From contig NZ_FORC01000001.1 in assembly GCF_900113905.1 (NCBI RefSeq), positions 186,001-250,000 of the forward strand: a stretch of DNA of 64,000 nucleotides, given 5' to 3'. The stretch comes from Phytopseudomonas argentinensis. GTDB taxonomy: Bacteria; Pseudomonadota; Gammaproteobacteria; Pseudomonadales; Pseudomonadaceae. Below the pieces are notes generated by a model. That model saw nothing but the letters and a program-made list of their open reading frames with translations. It was not told the origin of the DNA and did not search any database. Made by a program: the position numbers and the translations under genes. Positions 46,707 through 54,402 of the stretch are shown piece by piece (within the stretch, counting starts at the first letter, position 1; each line of letters opens with the position of its first letter).

Positions 46707-47300
46707 ATGCTCCGCTATGCCGCCATCGCTTCGACCGCCCTCCTTCTCACCGCCTGCACCAACATTCAGCATAAAACGCCCGAGGCTCGACAGCAGATCA
46801 AGCACGACCTGAAGCTGCCAGAAATTACCGACACCGCTCAAACGAGCTACTGTTGGCTGCTGATCGGAGGGCGGGCTAGCTGTAAGTACACCTCCGCGAT
46901 AAGCGTCCTGACGCCTGACAGCCTTCTCCTGGTTGATTACGTCAAAGGTGCCTACGTACAGAAGGACATCATCAAGACTGGCGACGTGAAGTGCATCAGC
47001 GATCATGACGAGCAGAATTTCTACATCTTCAAGGATCAGCTGGCCGTCTCGGTGATTCCTTACACCGAAGTGCACAGGTCGCCGTCGGTGAATAACCCTG
47101 AATATCGTGCAAAGGTCATTAAGACGCTGCTTGCCAATGGGCAGCCTTACCTGACAGGGGAAGCCGCGACCTTTACGCGCGAGACCGGTAACAAGGACTA
47201 CAGCGTCCACAGCATATCCATGCCGAGCGGGCCAGTTCCCATTGTGGTCGGTACCGAGATACAGGAGATTTTCAGCCCGTGCCCTGGGAGCAAGAAGTGA
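46707..47300 (+). CDS. Putative lipoprotein (first of a pair)
   Basis: 197 residues. Signal peptide with lipobox LLTAC, Cys at residue 16, after MLRYAAIASTALLLTA; AAAGGA precedes ATG 46707. The mature part begins TNIQHKTPEARQQIKHDLKL and contains four further cysteines. It is clearly related to the next gene along its length. No domain name known to me. Exported and lipid-anchored; could be an entry-exclusion or surface protein of the element, which is only a suggestion. Confidence 0.82.
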   Translation: MLRYAAIASTALLLTACTNIQHKTPEARQQIKHDLKLPEITDTAQTSYCWLLIGGRASCKYTSAISVLTPDSLLLVDYVKGAYVQKDIIKTGDVKCISDHDEQNFYIFKDQLAVSVIPYTEVHRSPSVNNPEYRAKVIKTLLANGQPYLTGEAATFTRETGNKDYSVHSISMPSGPVPIVVGTEIQEIFSPCPGSKK

Positions 47301-47890
47301 TGCGAATGCCGATATTGGCGGTGACAGTCGCCCTGCTGAGTGCGTGCACGAGCGTTCGCTACGATACGCCCGAGGCGCAGCAGCAAATCAGGCAGGATCT
47401 GAAGCTAACTGAAATCCTCGATTCGTCGAGGATGAATTGGTGTGTGCACCCCTACGGCAGTGCGCCTGGTTGCAAGCCCGAAAAAGGCGTAGGAATCCTG
47501 ACTCCCGACGGGCTGGTAATGGCTCATGTTGTCGATAACCACTACGTCGCAGCGCGCACGCTCAAGTCCGGGGATGTGCTCTGCTCAACCGTCCCAGGCG
47601 GCGGCGCCGCAGACGACATATTCTTCACTTTCACCCAAAATGAAGCCTACATGTTGGGGCCTTTAAAAGCTGACCGGGATGAGATCAACACTCGCTTCAA
47701 AGCGCGACTGTTCGACTACCTTCACAGCAATGGGCAGCGTAGCTTTACTGGCAAGGACATTAACTTCCAGCGCCCAACGGGCAAGAAGGTCAAGCAGACC
47801 ACTGTATTACGGACTGGACTTGCCGCTAGCGTCGTCACGGAAGAAGTCGATGTGCTGGAGATTTACAGCCCCTGTTCGACAACGAGGTGA
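47300..47890 (+). CDS. Putative lipoprotein (second of a pair)
   Basis: 196 residues from ATG 47300, which overlaps the preceding stop as TGATG. Lipobox LLSAC with Cys near residue 16; mature start TSVRYDTPEAQQQIRQDLKLTEI parallels its neighbour, as do ILTPD, KSGDV-C and the C-terminal EIYSPC. The pair therefore arose by tandem duplication and later divergence. Confidence 0.82.
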   Translation: MRMPILAVTVALLSACTSVRYDTPEAQQQIRQDLKLTEILDSSRMNWCVHPYGSAPGCKPEKGVGILTPDGLVMAHVVDNHYVAARTLKSGDVLCSTVPGGGAADDIFFTFTQNEAYMLGPLKADRDEINTRFKARLFDYLHSNGQRSFTGKDINFQRPTGKKVKQTTVLRTGLAASVVTEEVDVLEIYSPCSTTR

Positions 47891-48271
47891 TCGTCCGCTC
47901 ATTCTCTGATGTCGATTGGCCACTCTCCTGTCGTGAGGGCTGTGGGATAATTGCGACGATATCGCTCAGTCGGAGCGTCTGGCAGGATTGACTGGCTGGG
48001 TGGTAACGCTCTCCCCTCATTCTCTGGAGAAGAGCTGCCATGGCAAATCACTCACTTGGCGGCAGATTAATTCACGTCTTTCACTCAGCTCAGAGCAGGG
48101 GTTCTCGCCCCCTCAAAATCAAGAAAAATAGACGGTTTCCACCTGGCCGCTGCGCTAGGTGGAGCCTCCGCGATTTTTCCTGATTTTTTCACGACAGCCT
48201 TAGTCGCCCTAGTCGGCAGGGGTTCATGCGCAACGCGAGCGCAGAACCCTGAAGACGAAGGAGCGATAGCC
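47891..48271 (+). promoter_or_regulatory. Gene-free leader with hairpins before ardA
   Basis: Holds GGGG-TTCTCG-CCCC (48098-48111), CCACCT/AGGTGG (48139-48162) and, close to the ribosome site of ardA, an 11-bp stem with one bulge: GGGTTC-a-TGCGC (48220-48231) with GCGCAGAACCC (48239-48249). No ORF in 47891-48271 is convincing. Function unknown; post-transcriptional control of ardA is possible. Confidence 0.5.
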
Positions 48272-48784
48272 ATGAGCGAAGAAATCAGGATCTACGTTGC
48301 CGACCTTGCCGCCTACAACGCAGGCCACCTGCATGGCATCTGGATAGACGCCACACTTGAACTAGACGAGATCCAGGCACGGGTCAGTGCCATGCTCGCA
48401 GCCTCGCCGGTCAAAGGAGCAGAGGAATACGCTATCCACGACCACGAGGGCTTCGGCGGCTACCGAATTAGTGAGCACGATAGCCTTGAAAACGCTCATG
48501 AGATTGCCTGTTTCATCGACGAGTACCCCGAGTTCGGAGGCGCCCTGCTTGCTCATTTCAATGACGTAGCGCAGGCGCGCAAGGCAGCCGAGGACGACTA
48601 TTGCGGCTGCTACTGTTCCCTGCCCGAATACGCTCAAGAGCTGACGGAGCAGACCACCAGAATTCCCCAGCATTTGGCGATGTATATCGACTATCGATCC
48701 ATGGCACGCGATATGGAGTACAGCGGGGACGTTTTCATCCTGGAGACCGGTTTCGAGCAGGTGCATGTTTTCTGGAATCGCTAG
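48272..48784 (+). CDS. ardA: ArdA-type antirestriction protein
   Basis: 170 residues, highly acidic, as expected of a DNA mimic. Starts IRIYVADLAAYNAGHLHGIWID, has YAIHDHEGFGGY in the middle, and the antirestriction block LLAHFNDVAQARKAAEDDYCGCYCSLPEYA. ArdA proteins bind and block type I restriction enzymes during conjugative entry. Ribosome site GAAGGAG before ATG 48272. It is a single gene with its own structured leader and a strong hairpin after it. Confidence 0.93.
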   Translation: MSEEIRIYVADLAAYNAGHLHGIWIDATLELDEIQARVSAMLAASPVKGAEEYAIHDHEGFGGYRISEHDSLENAHEIACFIDEYPEFGGALLAHFNDVAQARKAAEDDYCGCYCSLPEYAQELTEQTTRIPQHLAMYIDYRSMARDMEYSGDVFILETGFEQVHVFWNR

Positions 48785-48793
48785 GTAATGCGT

Positions 48794-48823
48794 CCGGGGC
48801 ATCGGGAACATCCGATGCCCCGG
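48794..48823 (+). terminator. Terminator-like hairpin after ardA
   Basis: Perfect 12-bp stem CCGGGGCATCGG / CCGATGCCCCGG with a 6-base loop, ten bases after the ardA stop. No T-run follows, so it may end transcription weakly or protect the 3' end. Confidence 0.65.
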
Positions 48824-49231
48824 ATTCCAGCGGAGCTCTTCCCAGCCGCTCACTTCCCGCAGAGCTGATGCGCGTTCTGCCGTATACGCATGATTGACGT
48901 GCGTTGCAGCACCTCCGAGTAAGACCAATAAGGTCTCACGGTTTTACCCAAATCCATCGTTCCGGCTAGGCGTAGTTAAGGATTTACGGCAACGCGTATT
49001 CACTTTTTTTACTGATTTACGGATGCCGGATATCCGTCTGTACGGCGTCGACGCGGGCAGATCCTCGGACTGCTCGCAGTTCAGCCAAGAAGGCTGCAGC
49101 GGTCAGTAATCAGACAATGCCGGTCTTGATCATAATCCTCTCTTGCTCGGCATTCGCTCAGATCGAGCCCAGCATGATGAATTGCCGCAGCTGCCGCACG
49201 GTGCACCTTCCACGTCAATGGAGGACACCAC
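48824..49231. other. Gene-free stretch upstream of the HTH/repA operon
   Basis: No credible ORF. It holds an AT-rich patch (48985-49015) flanked by two copies of GATTTACGG at about 48972 and 49013. This could be the promoter region of the excisionase-like/repA unit; two copies are too few to call iterons. GGAGGA near 49220 is the ribosome site of the next gene. Confidence 0.4.
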
Positions 49232-49600
49232 ATGTCGCACTCAGCAATCTTAGAGCGCTATGCACCAGGGCTCGGTTTGGACTCTGCGCAGATTCGTAAA
49301 GCCGGCCCGCGAGCCAACGCAATGACGCCGGTAGAGCCCGCTGAAACAGCCGCAACGCATACGCCCTGTACTCCACGCTACCTGACCAACAACGAAGCAG
49401 CAGCCTACCTGCGACTTTCGCCACGCACGCTGGAAAAGCATCGTGTTATCGGCGGTGGCCCGCGCTTTCACAAGTTTGGCAGACGGGTGATGTACGCCCT
49501 CGCTGACCTGGAGGCTTGGGCACGTGAGCGCAGTTTCGAGACCACTTTCGATCCTGAATACGTCGACCGTCACCCGGGAGCGAAGCGCGATGAGCAGTGA
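49232..49600 (+). CDS. Helix-turn-helix (AlpA/excisionase-like) protein
   Basis: 122 residues from ATG 49232, eight bases after GGAGGA. The C-terminal half contains a MerR/excisionase-type winged HTH: YLTNNEAAAYLRLSPRTLEKHRVIGGGPRFHKFGRRVMYALADLEAWARE. In Tn4371-like ICEs a gene of this type precedes repA and may regulate the replication/transfer operon or excision. Its end overlaps the start of repA. Confidence 0.88.
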   Translation: MSHSAILERYAPGLGLDSAQIRKAGPRANAMTPVEPAETAATHTPCTPRYLTNNEAAAYLRLSPRTLEKHRVIGGGPRFHKFGRRVMYALADLEAWARERSFETTFDPEYVDRHPGAKRDEQ

Positions 49601-50439
49601 ATCTGTTACCAATGAAGTGCCATTCATACGCGCAGGCAAGGCAAAGCGCGCAGCTGGACCTGTTTCAAGCACTGCCAGGGGACATGGCGCCGCGCGACGC
49701 CCAGGATCTCATGGCGCATCCCTTCTTCTCCCTGGCCAAGTCACGGCGCACGGTGCCGATCGACTTTCGTTCGGGCGATGTGACGGTACGTGTAGAGGGT
49801 ACTCAAGCGCACGGTATCGCCACGATCTGGGATGCCGACATTCTGATCTGGGCCGCCAGCCAGATTGTCGAGGCTCGGGACTCGGGCATTCCAACTTCGA
49901 GGCTCATGCGCGCAACGCCGTACCAGATACTCAGGTTCATCGGCCGTGGCACTTCCACACGGGATTACACGCGACTCAAGGCCGCCCTCGACCGGCTGCA
50001 ATCGACCAGTGTGGCCACATCCATACGCGAGACCACGGGCAGGCGTCTGCACCGCTTTTCCTGGATCAACGAGTGGAAGGAGCTGGCAGCGCCCGACGGA
50101 CGACCGGAGGGTATCGAGTTGATCCTTGCAGACTGGTTCTACTGCGGGGTGCTGGAGCAGTCCCTGGTACTGACCATCGACCCGGCTTACTTCCGCCTCA
50201 CCGGCGGCCTGGAGCGCTGGTTGTATCGACTCATCCGCAAACACGGCGGCAGGCAGAAAGACGGCTGGCAGTTCGACCTGCGCCACCTGTACCGCAAATC
50301 CGGAAGCATGGCGCGTTATTCGGATTTTGCCGGCGATCTGCGGGCATTGGTTTCTCGGCAGTCGATGCCCGGCTATCACCTGGAGCTCGTCCGTTTCTCT
50401 CCCTCAACGGAGCTGCTCGCATTCAGGCCGGTGCCGTAG
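49597..50439 (+). CDS. repA: RepA, replication initiator protein A
   Basis: Up to 280 residues from GTG 49597. The body is a typical ICE/plasmid RPA-family initiator: QLDLFQALPGDMAPRDAQDL, HPFFSLAKSRRTVPIDF, IWDADILIWAASQIVEARDSG, FIGRGTSTRDYTRLKAALD, LTGGLERWLYRLIRKHGGRQ. The first 19 residues look non-native, while the overlapping frame from ATG 49590 (good ribosome site) reads MSSESVTNEVPFIRAGKAKR, as RepA N-termini tend to. A 2-base loss in the CG run near 49645-49652 would explain this. Repeats just downstream are probable binding sites. Confidence 0.88.
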   Translation: MNLLPMKCHSYAQARQSAQLDLFQALPGDMAPRDAQDLMAHPFFSLAKSRRTVPIDFRSGDVTVRVEGTQAHGIATIWDADILIWAASQIVEARDSGIPTSRLMRATPYQILRFIGRGTSTRDYTRLKAALDRLQSTSVATSIRETTGRRLHRFSWINEWKELAAPDGRPEGIELILADWFYCGVLEQSLVLTIDPAYFRLTGGLERWLYRLIRKHGGRQKDGWQFDLRHLYRKSGSMARYSDFAGDLRALVSRQSMPGYHLELVRFSPSTELLAFRPVP

Positions 50440-50478
50440 ACGGCACGTGGATATTTTCTGGAAAAGCTGTGAGTTCTG

Positions 50479-50620
50479 TCGTGCTATCAGGCGCAACCAG
50501 GCTCGTGCTATCAGGCGCAAGACTATCGTGCTATCGGGCGCACCTTCTCCTCTGCAGCCCACGGAGGACGGGGCCTATAGCCCGTCTTAACTTAACTAAC
50601 TTAAAAGCTCTAACTTGTTA
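50479..50620. repeat. Iterons and AT-rich region: probable oriV of the element
   Basis: Three direct 17-bp copies of TCGTGCTATCAGGCGCA lie at 50479-50495, 50503-50519 and 50526-50542; the third has one change (A to G). Spacing of 24 and 23 bases is close to two helical turns. About 45 bases further lies an AT-rich run with repeated TTAACT/TAACTT (50586-50620). Placement between repA and parA fits an iteron-controlled origin with its unwinding element. Confidence 0.75.
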
Positions 50621-50683
50621 TTGGGGCGCCGGGCATTTGTGGACAGACGCTGATCGCGAGGAGTCTGCGGGAGGCGTCTGGTC

Positions 50684-51322
50684 ATGATCATCGCTCTGCT
50701 CAATCAGAAAGGTGGGGTGGGAAAAACCACTCTAGCCACCCACATCGCCGGCGAGCTGGCTGTACGCGGACGAAACGTCGTCCTGCTTGATGCCGACCCA
50801 CAAGGCTCTGCCTTGGACTGGGCGCAGCGGCGCAGCCAGCAAGGCTTGCCGAGACTGTTTAGTGCGGTCGGTCTTGCACGCGAAACGCTGCATCAGGAAG
50901 CACCGGAGCTGGCCCTTCGTGCCGACCACGTCATCATCGATGGACCTCCTCGCATCGCTGCCCTCGCCCGTTCTGCATTGCTCGCTGCCGATCGTGTGTT
51001 GATCCCTGTTCAACCGAGCCCTTACGACCTGTGGGCCAGTTCGGAAATGGTCAGCCTGATTCGCGAAGCGCAGGTGTTCAAACCATCGATGCGTGCGGCG
51101 TTTGCAATCAACCGGCGGGTCAGCACCACGATCATCGGTCGCGAAGCACGCACTGCACTGGCTGAACAACCGGTACCGGCTCTGCATAGCGAAGTGCGCC
51201 AGCGAATCGTGTTTGCCGAGAGCGTGGCTGCCGGTCGTCTGGCACGGGAGCTGGCACCCGACAGCGCTGCGGCACGCGAGGTCAGCAATCTGGTCGATGA
51301 GCTTTTGCGGTGGTCTTCATGA
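50684..51322 (+). CDS. parA: ParA-family partition ATPase
   Basis: 212 residues. Deviant Walker A LNQKGGVGKTTLATHIAGEL at residue 6, VLLDADPQGSALDW, VIIDGPPRI and VLIPVQPSPYDLWAS complete the MinD/ParA fold. Small size places it with the ParF/Ib-type proteins that work with a small ribbon-helix-helix partner, which is exactly what follows. Role: segregation of the excised circular form. Its stop overlaps the next start as ATGA. Confidence 0.95.
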   Translation: MIIALLNQKGGVGKTTLATHIAGELAVRGRNVVLLDADPQGSALDWAQRRSQQGLPRLFSAVGLARETLHQEAPELALRADHVIIDGPPRIAALARSALLAADRVLIPVQPSPYDLWASSEMVSLIREAQVFKPSMRAAFAINRRVSTTIIGREARTALAEQPVPALHSEVRQRIVFAESVAAGRLARELAPDSAAAREVSNLVDELLRWSS

Positions 51323-51561
51323 GCAGCAAGCGCGTAGGAATTGGGGCACGCCCAATGGCCGATCCGCGAGCCGAAGCCTGGATACAGCAGCGCGTTGAAG
51401 CAGGACGCCAAGAAGGTGATCGCCAAACCGCACGTATGACGTTGGACGTGACGCCAGCACTGCGCACGCGCATCAAGCTAGCCGCCATCGACCGCGGTGT
51501 AACAATGGCTCAGATGCTGCGCGAAGTGCTTGAGCGAGAGTTCCCGGAGGTCTCGTCATGA
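51319..51561 (+). CDS. Ribbon-helix-helix protein, probable ParA partner
   Basis: 80 residues. The C-terminal half fits a CopG/Arc-like RHH fold: ARMTLDVTPALRTRIKLAAIDRGVTMAQMLREVLEREF. The N-terminus is basic. Overlaps parA and traF by ATGA on both sides, so it is strictly co-translated. By analogy with ParF-ParG it may bind the partition site; this is inference. Tn4371-type maps place a 'parB' here. Confidence 0.82.
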   Translation: MSSKRVGIGARPMADPRAEAWIQQRVEAGRQEGDRQTARMTLDVTPALRTRIKLAAIDRGVTMAQMLREVLEREFPEVSS

Positions 51562-52085
51562 CAGCTACCGTGCACCGTCGTCGACGACCATTGGCACTGA
51601 TAGCAGGCAGCTTGTTCGCACTGACTTGGACGGCCAATTACACACCCATGCCGCGGCTGGTTTACAACGCCTCAGACAGCCTACCCATAGGCTGGTACCA
51701 CATCGAGACGCCTCGTTCATTGCGCCCGGGCGACACCGTGCTGATCAACTTGCCTCACGAGGCGAGGACGTTCGTGGCGCAACGCGGCTACCTGCCTGCG
51801 AACGTCCCGTTGCTGAAGACCGTGGCAGCAATTGCTCCCCAACATGTATGCGTGCTGAGCGGCTTGATTGTCGTCGACAGTGAACCTGTTGCCATTCGCT
51901 TGCGAGTTGATCGCAAGGGTCGCGTTCTGCCTCAGTGGAGTGGCTGTCGACAGTTGGATGACGGCGAGCTGTTTCTACTCAGCACCGCCAATCCGGAGTC
52001 CTTCGACAGTCGCTACTTCGGCCCTGTGCCTGTCGACTCGGTGATAGGTCGGGCGCAGCCACTTAGGGTGGAAGCACGCCAATGA
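51558..52085 (+). CDS. traF: TraF, S26-family signal peptidase of the conjugation system
   Basis: 175 residues, with an N-terminal membrane helix (LALIAGSLFALTW). The S26 motifs are YNASDSLPIGWY with the catalytic Ser, LLKTVAAIAPQHVC with the catalytic Lys, and SRYFGPVPVDSVIGRAQPL. In IncP-like systems TraF processes and cyclises the pilin. It is located in the inner membrane facing the periplasm. Confidence 0.93.
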   Translation: MTATVHRRRRPLALIAGSLFALTWTANYTPMPRLVYNASDSLPIGWYHIETPRSLRPGDTVLINLPHEARTFVAQRGYLPANVPLLKTVAAIAPQHVCVLSGLIVVDSEPVAIRLRVDRKGRVLPQWSGCRQLDDGELFLLSTANPESFDSRYFGPVPVDSVIGRAQPLRVEARQ

Positions 52086-52234
52086 CCAAACCATCGCGCT
52101 GTCAGCTCAGCTGCAGAACGGCTGCATTCAGCAGCTATTGTCGCGGGCCACCTATTGCTGACTCCCCTGCCCTCATCAGGGACACGCGACTGGCCCGCAC
52201 GTACAGAACCCACGCCCTGTTTACCCATTACTGA
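52082..52234 (+). CDS. Possible small ORF, 50 residues
   Basis: ATG 52082 overlaps the traF stop as ATGA, the same coupling used by all neighbours. The peptide (MTKPSRCQLSCRTAAFSSYC...) has no recognisable fold. It may be the stub of a longer lost gene. Weak support. The following 200 bases (52235-52435) hold no gene and, lying just before the relaxase, are the most likely place for oriT; no nic site could be named. Confidence 0.3.
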   Translation: MTKPSRCQLSCRTAAFSSYCRGPPIADSPALIRDTRLARTYRTHALFTHY

Positions 52235-52435
52235 AATGCGAAAGGCACGGAGAGAGCTGAGGGCAAGATAAAAGGGGGCGGCACTTCGTTGGCCCGGAAA
52301 GCAGTCTGCACGGGGGTTGGCGGCGACACGGCGCCGGGCATAGCCAGGTGCCGAAACTGTGTTCGCCCCGCAGTTGTGCTGGCCAGGAAGCGTGCCTGAT
52401 ACGCCGTACCACGATCAACCTGGAGGAGTCTAAGC

Positions 52436-54385
52436 ATGAGCAAAGGAAGTCGTCATGACGACGAATTGCGCTTTCGCCCGCAGCCGGGTAAGCCGCAGCA
52501 ACGCGGCCAACCCTTCGTTAACCAGGTACTGCGACAGGCCAACAAGGCCGGCACCGGCAAGCCGCGCAAGGCGGGACACCAGCCCGGTGCCCGTCTCGGC
52601 CGCGGGCATGTCGCTGCGCGTTTCAGCGCGCAGAAACTGCCGTCCAACGCCCGCCGCGTCGCCATCAAGACGCGCCTGGTAAACCTGCGCCAGGCCGGTA
52701 AGCGCTCGACCGCGAGCCACCTGCGCTACATCGAGCGCGACGGCGTCAGTCGCGAGGGCGATCCGGGCCAGGCCTACGGGCCGCTGACCGACCAGGCCGA
52801 CCTCAATGCGTTCGAGGAACGTGGCCGGGAAGATCGTCACCAGTTTCGCTTTATCGTCTCGCCCGAGGATGCTGAGCAGCTCGATGATCTGCGCACCTAT
52901 ACCCTCCACCTGATGAGCCGAATGGAAGCCGACCTCGGCACCCGCCTCGACTGGGTGGCGGTCGACCACTGGAACACTGACAACCCGCACACCCACATCG
53001 TCCTGCGCGGCAAGGACGACACCGGCAAGGACCTGGTGATCGCTCGTGACTACATCGCCGTGGGCATGCGCAATCGCGCCTCGGAGCTGGCCACTGAATG
53101 GCTGGGACCGCGCGCCGAACTAGAGATCCAGCAGAGCCTGCAGCGCGAGGTGCAGCAGGAGCGCTTTGCCAGCCTGGATCGCACCCTGTTGCGCGATCGC
53201 CAGGCCGGCGTGCTCAGCCTGAAATCGCTCGCCAACCATCCGCGCCGACAGTTGCTGATCGGTCGCCTGCAGCAGCTGCAGAGGCTTGAGCTGGCTCGTG
53301 AGGTTAGGCTAGGACAATGGATCCTACGTGACGACGTCGAGGTGACCCTGCGTGCCATGGGCGAGCGCGGCGATGTCGTGCGCACGATGCAGCGGGCCAT
53401 GGGGGGCACGCAGCGAGAACTGACTGTCTTCCAGCCGGGCAAGGATAGCCCCGAGGTGGTCGGTCGGATCGTAGCCAAGGGGCTGGCCGACGAGCTAAAC
53501 GACCGCGGCTATCTGGTGGTCGACGGACTCGACGGCAAGGCCCACTACCTGGCCCTGCCTGCCCGTGCGGAGCTGGCGGACTACCCCATTGGTGGCCTAG
53601 TGGAAACACGCAGTCTAAGCGAGCCGCGCACGGTGGATCGCTCGATTGCGGCGCTGGCTGCGGACGGCCTTTATCGCACCGATCATCACGCGGCCCTGGG
53701 ACAATCACAGGCAGTAAGCGGACAGGATCCCGAGGCATTAATTGAACGCCACATCAGGCGTCTGGAAGCCCTCCGCCGGGCCGGTATCGTCGAACGGCTG
53801 GCCGAGGGCGTCTGGCGGGTGCCGGCAGATCTGCCCGAGCAAGGTCGACAACATGATGCTCGCCGCCTGGGCGATGTCTCCGTCGAACTGCGCACACCGC
53901 TGCCCCTAGAACAGCAGGTGCGCGCCGTCGGCGCGACTTGGCTGGACCAACAGCTGATCGGTGGCAACCGCGAGCTGGTCGGCACGGGCTTCGGCAAGGA
54001 AGTGCGCGAAGCGTTGCGGCAGCGCGCGGACTTTCTGATGGAACAGGGCCTCGCCGAACGCCAGGGCCAACGCGTGGTACTTTCACGCAACCTGCTGGCC
54101 ACATTGCGCGGAAGGGAGCTGACGGCAACGGCACGTGAGATCTCGGCGCAGACGGGCATGCAGTACCGCCCGGCGGTCGAGGGCAAACGCGTCAGCGGGA
54201 TCTACCGGCGCAGCATGCAACTGGCCAGCGGCCGTTATGCCCTGCTCGATGATGGTATCGGCTTTAGCCTGGTGCCGTGGAAGCCAGTAATCGAGCAGAA
54301 GCTCGGGCAGAGCGTGTCGGCAGTGATTCAGGGCAACAGCGTCTCCTGGCAACTGGGTCGCCAGCGCGGGCCGTCGATTGGTTGA
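52436..54385 (+). CDS. rlxS: VirD2-like (DUF3363) relaxase
   Basis: 649 residues. The N-terminal 200 residues contain the relaxase core: RQAGKRSTASHLRYIERDG, HQFRFIVSPEDAEQLDDLR, and the histidine motif DHWNTDNPHTHIVLRGKDD (metal-binding HxH). The long C-terminal DUF3363 part includes LDGKAHYLALP and GRYALLDDGIGFSLVPWKP. It should nick oriT and lead the transferred strand into the recipient. GGAGGAG precedes ATG 52436. In Tn4371-like ICEs it is followed by cargo and then traG, consistent with the biosynthetic genes that follow here. Confidence 0.93.
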   Translation: MSKGSRHDDELRFRPQPGKPQQRGQPFVNQVLRQANKAGTGKPRKAGHQPGARLGRGHVAARFSAQKLPSNARRVAIKTRLVNLRQAGKRSTASHLRYIERDGVSREGDPGQAYGPLTDQADLNAFEERGREDRHQFRFIVSPEDAEQLDDLRTYTLHLMSRMEADLGTRLDWVAVDHWNTDNPHTHIVLRGKDDTGKDLVIARDYIAVGMRNRASELATEWLGPRAELEIQQSLQREVQQERFASLDRTLLRDRQAGVLSLKSLANHPRRQLLIGRLQQLQRLELAREVRLGQWILRDDVEVTLRAMGERGDVVRTMQRAMGGTQRELTVFQPGKDSPEVVGRIVAKGLADELNDRGYLVVDGLDGKAHYLALPARAELADYPIGGLVETRSLSEPRTVDRSIAALAADGLYRTDHHAALGQSQAVSGQDPEALIERHIRRLEALRRAGIVERLAEGVWRVPADLPEQGRQHDARRLGDVSVELRTPLPLEQQVRAVGATWLDQQLIGGNRELVGTGFGKEVREALRQRADFLMEQGLAERQGQRVVLSRNLLATLRGRELTATAREISAQTGMQYRPAVEGKRVSGIYRRSMQLASGRYALLDDGIGFSLVPWKPVIEQKLGQSVSAVIQGNSVSWQLGRQRGPSIG

Positions 54386-54402
54386 GGAATCGGCGCCGGG
54401 GC

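Noticed and set aside
48972..49022. Two GATTTACGG copies as replication iterons
   Set aside because: Only two copies with irregular spacing; the three-copy array after repA is a stronger candidate.
50479..50542. Short repeats that could suggest a CRISPR array
   Set aside because: Only three copies, with 6-7-base gaps rather than spacers of uniform length, and no cas genes. Iterons fit better.
52235..52435. oriT upstream of the relaxase
   Set aside because: The position is right and GGCA/TGCC arms are present, but no nic consensus could be identified, so it is not listed as a feature.
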